Below are positions 35,301-47,400 of a DNA stretch of 64,000 nucleotides, piece by piece. Both the position numbers and the translations under genes were made by a program. The number at the start of each line of letters is the position of its first letter. Positions within the stretch are counted from its first letter, which is position 1. The stretch comes from Flaccisagitta enflata (taxonomy: Eukaryota > Chaetognatha > Sagittoidea > Aphragmophora): positions 85,932,001-85,996,000 of the forward strand of contig OZ231126.1 of assembly GCA_965153355.1 (NCBI GenBank). The letters are read 5' to 3'. A model generated the notes under the pieces. The model was not told where the DNA came from, did no database searches, and saw only the letters and a list, made by a program, of their open reading frames with translations.

Positions 35301-35425
35301 CATGCCCAAACACATACACACAGTTGCGTGTGCACACACACGCACGTACACACACACTTGCGCGCATACACACACATTTGCACGCGCACACACATACACA
35401 CACACACTCGCACGCGCACACACAT

Positions 35426-35462
<37 letters not shown>

Positions 35463-38400
35463 CACAAACACACACACAAACGCACACACACACAATCACG
35501 ACCATTTTATAGTATTTTTGTTTTGAATTTGGAGGTCGAGGACAAGGACAGGGCAGAAAAGCATGGATGCGAACGCTTTGGGGAGGATGCGCGTTCGCAT
35601 CCACTCCTATATTCTATCAGATGCGTTTGCATCCTTATCCGCGTTTAACAAAATTTCGCGCATCCTGTGCGTTCGCATTCGCATCCCGGATCGCATCCTT
35701 ATCCCTGGTGTGGGTGTCGTCGTTGTTGTCGTCGTTGACCACACTTTTAAAAATGGGCTAACTTTTGAATGCCTTGACCAATTTGCTTCATATTTGGAGG
35801 GAAGTTGTACTAGGGTTAGCCGCTTTGCAGCATATGCGTATGCTATGATCCAACCCACCCAACTGGCCCAACCAGCATACCAGCCTAAAAGTGAAAAACG
35901 TGCATAACTGCGGCATTTTTCAACCGATTTGGTTGAAATTGCGTATGGAGTCCCTAAATGGAAGGACTGAACATATATATGTGATTTATATGCATTTGAA
36001 CATGTTAACTGGCCAAACCGACCTACCACCCAACCTGCCTACTGACCAAAAAGTGAAAAACTTGCATTCTTGTCATTTTTAACTAATTTGGTTGAAATTT
36101 GGTATGGAGTCTCTAAATGGAAAAACTCAACATATCCACACCATTTATCCTGTCAAACCAGCCTACCAGCCTCTAATTGAAAAATGTGCACTTCTTTGGC
36201 GCTTTTCAACCAATTTGGTTTAAATTTGGTATGGAGTCTCTAAATGGAAGGACTCAACACATGTATATTATGTATTTATGTTTAAGCATGCTAACTGGCC
36301 AAACGGACCTACCACCCAACCAGCTTACCGGCGTAAAAGTGAAAAACTTGGTATTGAGTCTCTGAATGGAAGAACCCAACATATGCACACTATTTATCCA
36401 AACCAGCCTACCACCCAACCACCCTACTAGCCCAAAAGTTAAAAACGTGCATAACTTTGCCATTTTTCAATGGATTTGCAAGAAACTTTGTATGGAGGCT
36501 CTAAATGGAATGACTTATAATTTAAGCAAACTTACAGGGTTAGCCATCTTTTGGTCATAGCGATCTTATAGAATTTGTGATCTTTAACCCCCTTCCGTCG
36601 CGGACCCAGATACTGTTCAGATTTTTTATATGGGTTGATGTGAAGGGTTGGGAAAAACTTAGAATGAGTTCCTAAGGCTCAAGATTTTCCTTATTTCCCC
36701 TATGGCAGACGAGATCTACGTTGTCGACATTAACAACTCCCGATTCCTGATTAAAACGCTTCAATTGCCTTTTTTAGACACATCAAACTTGAAACTGAAC
36801 TGAAATCCATGGCCTGGAAGATTAGCTCCGACGATATCTTGTATCAAAACTCGCAATATGGGTAAGTTTATTTTCCAAACTTCTGGGGTCTCTGTCCTGT
36901 CAAGTTTCTCAATTGTAGTTAATTAAACACGCAAACTCAGCTCATTTCTCCACTTGCGCACTGTCAATTATTTACTTTTTACATGTGCCGTTTTGTTTCG
37001 CAAGACAACAGTCAATTTGCTGGTAAGGTTAAGTGTTAATGAATTATAAGCATGGAAAATGGTTATTCGATCTTACCGTAGCGAGAGCAGCCTGATGCTA
37101 TTTCATTTGGTTCCGTATGGTTATGTATTTTGCATACTACTCTGCATTTACTTTGTATTTTAAACGACTATGACTTGGTACATGACTGAGGTACATTGTA
37201 TCATTCGATTTGTAAATAATATCATCATCATTATTCAATTTGTATACGGGATTTATCCCGTGATCAGTTCTCAAAGCTATGCTTGCTATTTTTTGTCGGG
37301 ACCTTGTTACATTATTTATACTTACTCTGATACAATTCTCTCAATCGCTCTCTTCGTATGATATTTACTTTTCAGCAACAAGGGCAAGAATGGGAGTTAC
37401 CATTCACTGCCCAGCGAATCTAGCTCCATGACATCCACCAATGTCTCCTTTTTTGGTCGTGAGGGACCTTACTATATCAAGACTGGATTCTACAAAGGGT
37501 AAAAAACCCGGGGTGTTCAATGGGGGGGGGCTAAGAATTTGTCGACATTTTAATGTTTAATGTTTCTAGCCTCTTTTTTAGCTCTTTTTTCAAATTTTAA
37601 AGTGTGCAAAAAGTTAGAAAAATAATTAAAAAAAGAAGCCTAAAGAAGCAAAAAAAAAAAGAATAAAAATAGAAAAAGGCTAAAAACAATAACAGAATAG
37701 AAGCAGAAAGAGGTTTTTTTTAGTCGCGTGCTACGCGACTCTACACCCCGCTTTGTCCGTCCGTCCGTCCGTCCGTCCGTCCGTCCGTCCGTCCGTCCGT
37801 CGGTCCGTCGGTCCGTTGGTCCGTCCATCCGTCACACTTAACTTTTTCGGCGTTAATGGGGTTTTTGGCCTTACTGCTCCTGCCCAAATGCTCCACTGAC
37901 CTCAATTATGGCCCCTGCCCACCCGCACGCGACTGGGGTAGCCATGTATCCGGCCTTGTTTCAAAGAAACCTAGGACAAGTCATCTGGAAAAAAACCCTT
38001 GTTAGGTGCGCCATAGCACCTCTATGAGAGGCTCTGTCTGTCGGTCGGTCGGTCGGTTGGTCGGTTGGTCGGTCACGTCACGCTCGAGTTGAAAATCTCA
38101 AAAAGAAGCAAAAATCACTGGAAATGATTCAGAAATATGCTAGGATGATTTTTAGATGCGCCATAGCATCTCTATAAGAAGCTTTGTCCGTCCGTCTGTC
38201 CATCCGTCGGTCACGCTCGAATGAAAAATCGCTAAAAATGTTTGAAATCAATGGAAAACTCATTTCGTTCATCATAAATGATACTAATATATCATAAATG
38301 ATATATATCATAAATGATATCATATCATATATATCATATACACCATGTCATATATATCATCATATGTATCATATATCATATCATCTCATATATTATATCA

Positions 38401-41400
38401 TATCATATAGCATATCATATATCATATCATATCATATATCATATCATAGATCATATCATATATCATACCATATATCATATCATATATCATACCATATATC
38501 ATATCATATATCATATCATATATCATATCATATATCATATTATATATCATATTATATATCACATCATATATCATATCATATCATATATCATATCATATAT
38601 CATATCATATATCATATCATATATCATATCATATATCATATCATATATCCTGTCATATGTCTTATCATATATCATATCATATATCATATATCATATCAAA
38701 TATATCATATGTCATATCATATATCATATCATATATCATATCATATATCATATCATATCATATATCATATCATATCATATCATATCATGTATCATACCAT
38801 ATATCATATCATATATCATATCATATATCATATCATATATCATATCATATATCATATCATATATCATATCATATATCATATCATATCTATCATACATATC
38901 ATATATATCATATATATCATAGATATCATAAATATCATAAATGATACTAATATAATCAGCTACGGTTAGGTCTTATAGAGCTGGGGATAGGTCGGATAGG
39001 TCTGGTAATAGGTCGGATAGGGCTTAGGATAGGTCTGATAGAGCTGGGGATAGGTCTGATAGAGCTTGGGAAAGGTCTGATAGAGCTCGGGAGAGGCCTG
39101 ATAGAGCTCGGGATAGGTCTTATAGAGCTGGGAATGGTCTGATAGAGCTAGGGATAGGTCTGATGGAGCTAGGGATAGCTATGAATAAATAACACTCGGC
39201 GCACCGTCTTGGCCCGTGTATCCGGCCTTGTTTTTTCTGTAATTCATGATTTTTTAAGGCGACCTTACACCCAAATGAAGTAAAGATTAGATTATTGTTA
39301 TCGACAAGGTTTTCTGATGATTGCACTGTGGGCTGAAATGTGGCTCATTGGGGATTAACATTACATCTTTTCCATTTAATTGTTCCTTATGAAATATACC
39401 GTGAAAAACCTTTTTCTGCATATTTTCAGATGTTATGACACTATTTATACTTAATATTGAATCATTTCTACTGGATTAAAAGTTTTTTGAGCTTAGAATA
39501 GTACATAAGAACAGAAATTTTAGAAATCAAGTGGAAAATACTGTTAAACTCTCTTACATTTGATATTCAAATTGTTTCAAGTTTTGACCAAATCAATAAA
39601 ATTTTTGTCTTTGTTCAATAAGATTTCTCATAAAGGTGCTCAAAAAAATGATTCTTTTCTCATTTTGCTCCTTTTTCTTTCAATCAAATATTTATCGTCT
39701 TAGAAATGTTAAAAATGTTTTTTTTTATTTTTCTAGCCATTGAGACATTAATGAAGGAATCTAATGTAATAACATAGATTTCATAAGCTTTTTAGTCGTG
39801 TGAACGGGAATCTAGAAGTCGCTTTGTTGGTCCGCCACGTAACCTTTTTAAAACATAGCTGAAATCTTCATTTTAAAGGTACTTTAGTATCTAAGTACTT
39901 AAGTACCTAAGTAGGGTAGGTTATTTCAGGGTACCTAAGTTAGTAGAATAGTACATAAGAACAGATGCGATATTCTAAATAAGTAGAATAGTACATAAGA
40001 ACTGGGTATTACACTACACTGGCGCCCAACGCTTGGCAACTTGGCGCCAAATCACCGCGACGAATGCTTGATTGATCTCTCTGACTCAACAATTATCCTG
40101 GTGCGTATGAGGAAAGATACGCTACCCAATTGTGTACTTAGGTACTTAAGTACATAAGTACCCTTATTACCCTAGATACCACGCGACTAAGGTTTGTTTA
40201 CCTTGTTTTCAGTCTCAATATTTAATCTAAAAATGTGTTGATTTTTGTTGAAATTTTGCGATTTTCTTGAAAGAGTTCACTTTGGACTGCTAATGTATGC
40301 TCATATGTTACTTTGACTATTCTATATAGTTTCAGCTATAAAGCAGAGATAAAATTTTTCACCCAAGGAGCCACCTAGCCCAATCCATAGACTATGGTGG
40401 ATTGAGATCTCGTACCTCCACCTAGATCTGAACTTAAGTGACACATATTTATTAGATAACACAGAAACAAGGCTGGATACACGGTTACCCCAGTCGCGTG
40501 CGAGTGGGAAGGAGCAGTGCTGGAGAAGGTCATTAGAGCATTTGGGCAGGAGCAGTAGGCTCAATAAGCTCAATAAGCTCAAAAAGCTTAAAAACGCTGA
40601 AAAAGTAATTAGTCGCAAAAGCGTCAGATGGTCAGCGGTACCCATTGCCCCTAAGCCAGTGAATGTTAGATGTGAAGGTGAGAGGGGCAGCGGCCTAGAA
40701 GGAGCCAATGACCTATGCCTGGCCAGAATTTCAGTATTGAGGCGGGATTTTAGCCCCAAGGAAAGGATTGGAGCCATAAGGTTAGAATTGGAGCCTTGAT
40801 GCTTTGGTTGGAGCCTTGGAGCTGAGGTTGGAGCCTTGAGGCTGGGGTTGGAAAGCTAAACAGGGAATGTAAAAAAAACAAAATTTTGAAAAAAAAAACA
40901 AAAAACCCAGTTTTTATCAGGGTTTTTTTCAAACTTTAGTTTTTCTCAAAATACGATTGTGTGCTACTGTAAAAACGATTGTCCTACTGTAAAAACATTC
41001 TTAACTGTGATATAATCATAATTGATACAGTAATCATAAAACAAGGATACTTGAATATTGAAATTGGCAAACTGATGCAAGTATTACATTGCTCCATGGG
41101 AATTTCACATAAACAGGAAAGAGAACCTCACCTTTCTATTTGTCAGTTTCATTGTGGGTTTCCACGGCATTGAAGTTGTCAAACTCTTCCTTGTTTCGAT
41201 CACGCAAATGACAGTACGTTCTTTCCAACTTCATGACATGCTCGTTCTCCAAACAATTTTGGAGTTTGGTATGGACAAGCCCAAACGATGAGAATGTGCG
41301 TTTGAGACCTGTTAGAGCAGAGAGGGAGAATTATCCCTTGATGTACAAAGTTATATCATTGTATCTGCAAGCACTCAGTAATTTGTATTTCTGATACCTG

Positions 41401-44400
41401 CATAGGAGGGTGGGCAAGAAAGAACTCGGATTGAAAGACGACAGAAATTGATGACAGGCTCCAACTCTGTGTTACCCATCACATACTGCCAGTATTTGAT
41501 TGGTTCCAGGATGTTCTGGATGCTACCAATGAAGGCAGAAGCTGGGAAGACCAACGTGTCTAGGATTTGGAAGGCAGCAAGGATTCCTGGGAATGAATAT
41601 CCTGAAGGTTGCTCATTGCCTCTTCTTTTGAGCTTGCGGAAAGGCTGCAGCCAGGCTTGTTTGACAGCATCTTGGCAAGAATATGATGAGTAGTAATGGC
41701 TTGTCCCATTCGACGTTTCACCGCATCTTTGAGTTGGTCGCAAAGGACAGGATTTGTTTACAACATAATCCAAGAGTCCGTGGCATCGCCAAGACTGGAT
41801 GAATTGGACTGCATAATGTTGAGGCTTTGGGAGACAATTTCCAGTTGAGAAAGCAAGTGAGCTGCTCCTTCTTTGATTTTGCGGTTGTCGAGGATGTGTT
41901 TGATTTTGATTGGAATTGAATTTGAGTCTTCGTCACAAATCTCGATTTAGAATGGGTAGTTGAATAGAAATGTTTGCAGGAATGCGATCCAACTTGTCCA
42001 CCTGTAATAGTGTAAAGATAGGATTTGGATAATCCTCATTTCTTACAAAGTTAAGCAATTAGGAAGTACAATTGTACAAATCAAGAGGTGATTGAACTCT
42101 ATACCTTGTATCACCCGGTAACTGAGCGCCTTGCTTGTGATGATTCCGAAAGAGTTTCTGTTCTTCCACCAAATGAGCCTTGATGCCAGGCCAAAATGCC
42201 TCATTCTGGACAAGATTCATGTAGTAAGCTGAGCAGCCATAGGTGATGAATGACTTTCCCCGCCACTCAACCAGAAGCTCACGAACATGAACCATCTTGC
42301 TTTCGTTGTCTGAGACAAATCCAACAACCTGACAATGGTACTTCTCTTCAGCACTCAAGAACGCGCCTTTTGCAAGTTCAGCGCAATAATGAACATCCTT
42401 TGTGGAAAAAAGTATGTCCAGGAATGTGAATGCAGGAGGCAATGATTGGCTCTTGGTGGACTCCAGCCATCTTGAGAAAGTACTATGTCCATCCCCTGAT
42501 ACGTAAAATGAGTCAGTTGACAGGATGTTATTATTATGAGTTCGAAAAATTAGCAAAATAACTTTTTGTTGAGAATAACTCCAACCTGAAGGCGGGCCCT
42601 CATCTGTTCATCAATTGTGGCATGTTCTTTCTCCAAGAAACTCCCAGCTAACCTTCTCTCTGACAGAAGTTTCTCGCCAACCCCTGGCCTGGTCATTTCC
42701 ATTGCATTCTTGAACTCCGGATCCTCAGCAATGGCGAATGGGATGAAATTCTTGTAAAAAGCCCGAGCCCACTGCTCTTGCAGAGCTGTCTTCTCATTAG
42801 AGGTCATATAGATGACAGAGTTTTTGAGAGAAGCTGGTCTCTTTTGTCTTGGTTCTCCAGGATCTTGAGAACTGGAAGATGCTGATTGAGCCTCTGATGG
42901 AGGTGGACTGGGGGGTTGATGGAGTTGGACTTGAGGTTGATGGAGTTGGATTTGAGGTAGATGGTGGAGAATCTGCTTCCCGAGTAGAAAATGAGGTATC
43001 AGATCCTTGTTATACAAAGTTATACCATTGATCTATAAAAGATTCTCAAAATTGAATTTTTTACTATTGACAAACACACTTGAAATGGCGGCTTGATGCA
43101 CTTGTTTTTGTGCTCCTTCATTCTTTTGGGTCTTCCACTGACTTTCTCCATGCAGACTTTGCACCTCAACTGTTGCTGTTGGATAGGCTTCGCTAACTTT
43201 TGCTGGAGTTCTTATTGTTTCGAAACTGTTTCTGATTGGGTCAGGTTTTCTACCTGATGAATATCTATTACCACCAGCCATTTTTCTTTGATCTAACTGA
43301 ATCTAAATGTAACTGGAGAAGAACAAACGCTGAATTCAAAAATGAAATAACAAACTTGGTGTAAAGTATGAAGCTAAAGCATGAACCTAAGTCGGGGTGC
43401 AATCGAAGACAAAATTTGATCAGTCAACACATTTTTCTGCAATATCAGACATTTTTAATTTGTATATTTTATCAATGAAAAATGATTATTAGTATGTTTA
43501 AATTATTTTTGCATTAAAAAACATTTTTGTTTCTAAAGTAATTGTGAATTATAGGAATAATGGTCAGAAAAAAAAGTTTTTTTCAGGAAAATCTTTTTTA
43601 CAATCTGACATGTTTTAGGTAAAATTATAACTTTGCATAGAGAGTCAAAAATCATATTTTTCAAAAACATGGGGTCTTTCTAAAGACTTATACGATGAGG
43701 GCCATGTGTTTAGAAATGCAAAATTTTGCATTCAGAAGCAATTTATAGTTTTACTAAACAATTTTCTAAAAAAATTTTTTATTTTCAAGGGAAATTTTCT
43801 TGTTTTATTGAATAACTTTGGTCATTATGAACATACAATAGAAACTTGTTTTGATAATTATTTCCGAATATTCTTAAAGAATTTAGGAGTATAAAGAATT
43901 TGTTTCAAAATTCATCACCTTCTAAGATAGTTAAATGTAATAGTTCATTGTGACTGAAAACCAAATTTTGTCTTTGTTTGCACCCCGACCTAAATTGTTG
44001 GGAGTATTGAGTCTCATAAGTTGTATCAAGCTAGCAAGATCGGAATCTTCAGTAACTTCATTGTCCCAATTAGGTTGGATAAGACGAACATTTTTGGAAG
44101 TAATGAGCCCAGGCCTGTATATCGTTCCGTATTCCCCCCCCCGGGGGGGGGGGAATAATCAAAGGGTTTAAAGAAAGGGAAGGAAAAGAAAGGAGGAAAA
44201 AGGGAAAAAAAAGAAAACTTGGGGAAAGTATAACTTTTGGCAGTTAAGAATCATATAACATGAAAAGTTAAACATAGTAACTGTAAACCTTAAACACCTA
44301 GTTTTAGTGGTTTATGGGGAAGAAAAACATTGATTTGGTAATGCGACGCGATGCGTCGCGGGGAAGATAATCAAAGGCAGAGGGGGGAGAATAATCAAAG

Positions 44401-47400
44401 GTTATGGATTTATATACACCCCTGATATGAGCCAGAAATTGAGTTGTGGTCACCAAAACTTCTTGGGTCCTGATCCTGTGCATGAGAAAAGAGAAATCAT
44501 CAGTTTTATGTGTGAACTGACTGTATCGGTACCGTCACACGGGGCTAATCGGGACGGACGGGGCAAATCGGGACAGTAGTACAAAAAAGGTTACAGCATG
44601 CTATAACTCTAACCCGGTTAATTTTTTTTTATCCCTTTTGTTTGCAGAGTTACTCTTAGGTTCTGTAGATGGAGTTACATCATGATTGGACTTATGTTTT
44701 ACTCTTTTACCGCATGATATTTAGCTCGTAATGGACATCGTCAAAAATGGAAAAAAAAACATTGCTCAAAATTCCATGTATAACTAATATTTGGCGTCGA
44801 TTACGTAAATGGTCTTCTAATATCTCGTTCATCATCCCGTTCCCAGTCCTGACCCAACTGCATTTTATTATTTGGCTAATTCTTGTTTGTTTACAGATTT
44901 GATTTTCAAAACAACAGCATCTTTCATGTAAATTGGGGCAAATCGGGACACCGGGGCAAATCGGGACAATGGTTCGAAACTATTTGACGCCGCTGGGAAA
45001 AACGCCCAACAAGAGACACAGCACAGAAACAATGGAAGAAGCTGTTAATGCAATCAAAGAAGGACTCTCAATTCGAAAAGCAGCAGAGAAATATGGCATC
45101 TCAAGGTCAGTCCTGGGTCGACGTGCGAAAGGTGATGAGGTCAAATCCAAAGGTCGTCCGACAGCTTTGGGTCCAAAAGTGGAAGAAACTCTCGCCATGG
45201 CCCTCCTGAAATGTGCTGACTGGGGCTGCCCTCTCACAACTTATGAAGTTCGCCAATTCATCAAGAATTATTACGATCGACGTGGGCGAAAAACCTCTTT
45301 CCCAGATAACCTTCCCGGGATAGAGTGGGCAAATGGATTTTTATCGCGTCACCCACATCTCAAGCAAAGACACGCTTTGAACATCAAGAGAGCTCGGGCA
45401 AAAATAGACATCCCAATGATGGAAGAGTTCTTCAAAAATCTCGAGGTGACCCTGCGTGGTGTTCCACCTCGAAACATACTCAACTACGACGAGACAAATC
45501 TGACCGATGACCCAGGCAAGAAGCGGGTAATCACACGACGAGGCAGTCGTTATCCCGAGCGAGTTGTCAACTCTTCTAAAAGTGGCACCTCACTGGTGTT
45601 TGCCGGCTTTGCAGACGGAACAATGATACCCGTCTATGTGGTGTACAAAGCCACGCACATGTGGGATTCATGGGTTGTAGGAGGCCCACCGAGGGCACGA
45701 TATAATCGAACCAAATCCGGGTGGTTTGACGGAACTACATTTCAAGATTGGTTCATGAACTTGGCTCTGCCGGAACTCAGAAGGAAAGTTGGCCCGAAGG
45801 TGATGATAGGTGACAATCTCTCCAGTCACCTGTCGGTCGATATCGTACGCAAATGCGAAGAAAACGATATCAGATTTGCCTTCTTGCCACCAAACTCGAC
45901 TCACTTGGTTCAGGTCGAGCACAAACACAATTGATGACCATAAAACCCAAAATTTATGACAAATTTTTTCAGACTCATCAATTAGATTTCAGATTGTCTG
46001 AGCATAGCCTATGATTAAAAGATTAAAGAACCATGTTAGGTTGATAACACTGGATTAACATCTGGATGTTATATATTTACAACTAATTTGTATCCAAAAA
46101 GTGGACAAATCGGCGTCAACATCTCGGAAGCCGGTTATGAATCTGTGTGGTATTAAAGGATCAATTACTTAGCTGCCTTTAGTTTATTTTTCGTTCGTCG
46201 TCATTAAATCGACCGGAGAAATACGACTATGATTTTACTATGGTAAAGTGATTCTTTAAAAGATAAGCTCTTAACATGTGCCCGTCATTAATTGTCTTTG
46301 TGGGTAGCCACTCGATGTTGCGGTTTATCGACCGCTCAAAGGCGGACATAGAAAGGTCATGGATCGTTACAGAGGTCAAGAAGGGCGCTTTGTGGATGGA
46401 TTTCCAAAAGAAGATTTCCCGAAATTGCTCAAAGAATTGTGGGATAACCTGCAGCCAAATATGGCGCAGAACCTCATTAGTGGTTTCCGAAAATGCGGCA
46501 TTTATCCTCTCAACAAAGACGAGGTCATTTCTCGTCTACCTCAAGATGAGAACCACAGCAACCTCGAAAATGACCTCTCACGCTTTCTTCGCGAGAATCG
46601 TCAGGGTCCGCGACGAGAACAACGAAGAAGGAAGCGGTTGAACGTGCCTGCCGGTCTGAGTGTTAGCGTGGATCAAATGGAAGGGGAAGATGAAGAAGAC
46701 GCCGAGGAAGAAGCTGTTGAGGACGAGGAAGAGGAAGGAGTGGAAGAAACTGGGGAAGTTTTTTATCGCCTTGCAAACAACGAAAGTGAAGATGGAATGG
46801 AGAGTGAAGGCAATGACGACGACATTGACGACAACAGCGAAAACGAAGACGAAAGTGACATTGATGACGTCACCTCGGACGCCGATGACTCTGATAAAGA
46901 CACTTCCAGGGCTCCCAGCAAGAAATCTACAAATAAACAAGCAGCCACCGTCACCAACGTTGAAAGCGACGGCAATGAAGGACTTGAAAGAAATGAGGAG
47001 GAGGGAGAAAGTCATGATGAAGCAGTCTCTGAAAGAAGTGAAGATGAAAGTGAAGAAGACAGTGAAAACGATGTTAACGATGGTGAAAAAAGTGAGGTTG
47101 GTGACGACGGTGACGTTGGTGATGACGATGACGAAAGTGATGGCAAAGACGAAAGTGACGGCGATGACAAAAATGACGGCGATGACGAAAGTGACGGCGA
47201 TGACGAAAGTGACGGCGATGACGAAAGTGACGGCGACGATGAAAGTGATGGCGACGATGAAAGTGATGGCGACGATGAAAGTGATGGCGATGATGAAAGT
47301 GACGGCGATGATGAAAGTGATGGCGATGATGAAAGTGACAGCGACGATGAAAGTGACAGCGACAAAGATAGCCAAGAGGATGAAGAAGAGGATATGGAGA

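Larger units (their letters stand above)
34007..35707 (+). mobile_element. 1.7-kb non-autonomous element with CAGGGA ends (family P, copy A)
   Basis: Terminal inverted repeats CAGGGACAAGGATGCG and (inverted) CAGGGATAAGGATGCG. GTGTGGG is present on both sides, and the uninterrupted R2 copy at 23390 shows a single GTGGGTGGGTG-like site, so the insertion is directly visible. The body is a purine-rich GGAAAGAAA tract (34145-35215), then CA/TA repeats (35310-35465), then 'GTTCGCATCC'-type repeats. No transposase. The 7- or 8-bp duplication and CAGGG ends suggest hAT mobilisation (inference). Confidence 0.85.
33956..36610 (+). repeat. Dispersed repeat R2, copy 2, interrupted by a transposon (intron 12)
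   Basis: The head GTCCCCGACGG...CCCGGACTATAATTC runs to 34006, resumes at 35708 with GTGTGGGTGTCGTCG, and ends near 36605 with CCGTCGCGGACCCA. It has the same internal units as copy 1 at 23341. The interruption is the 34007-35707 element. Confidence 0.75.

Noticed and set aside
34116-35495. Minus-strand ORFs of 330-459 codons
   Set aside because: Same artefact over the GGAAAGAAA tract of family P copy A.
38298-38969. His/Ile/Tyr/Ser-repeat ORFs
   Set aside because: Translations of the ATATC array in several frames.
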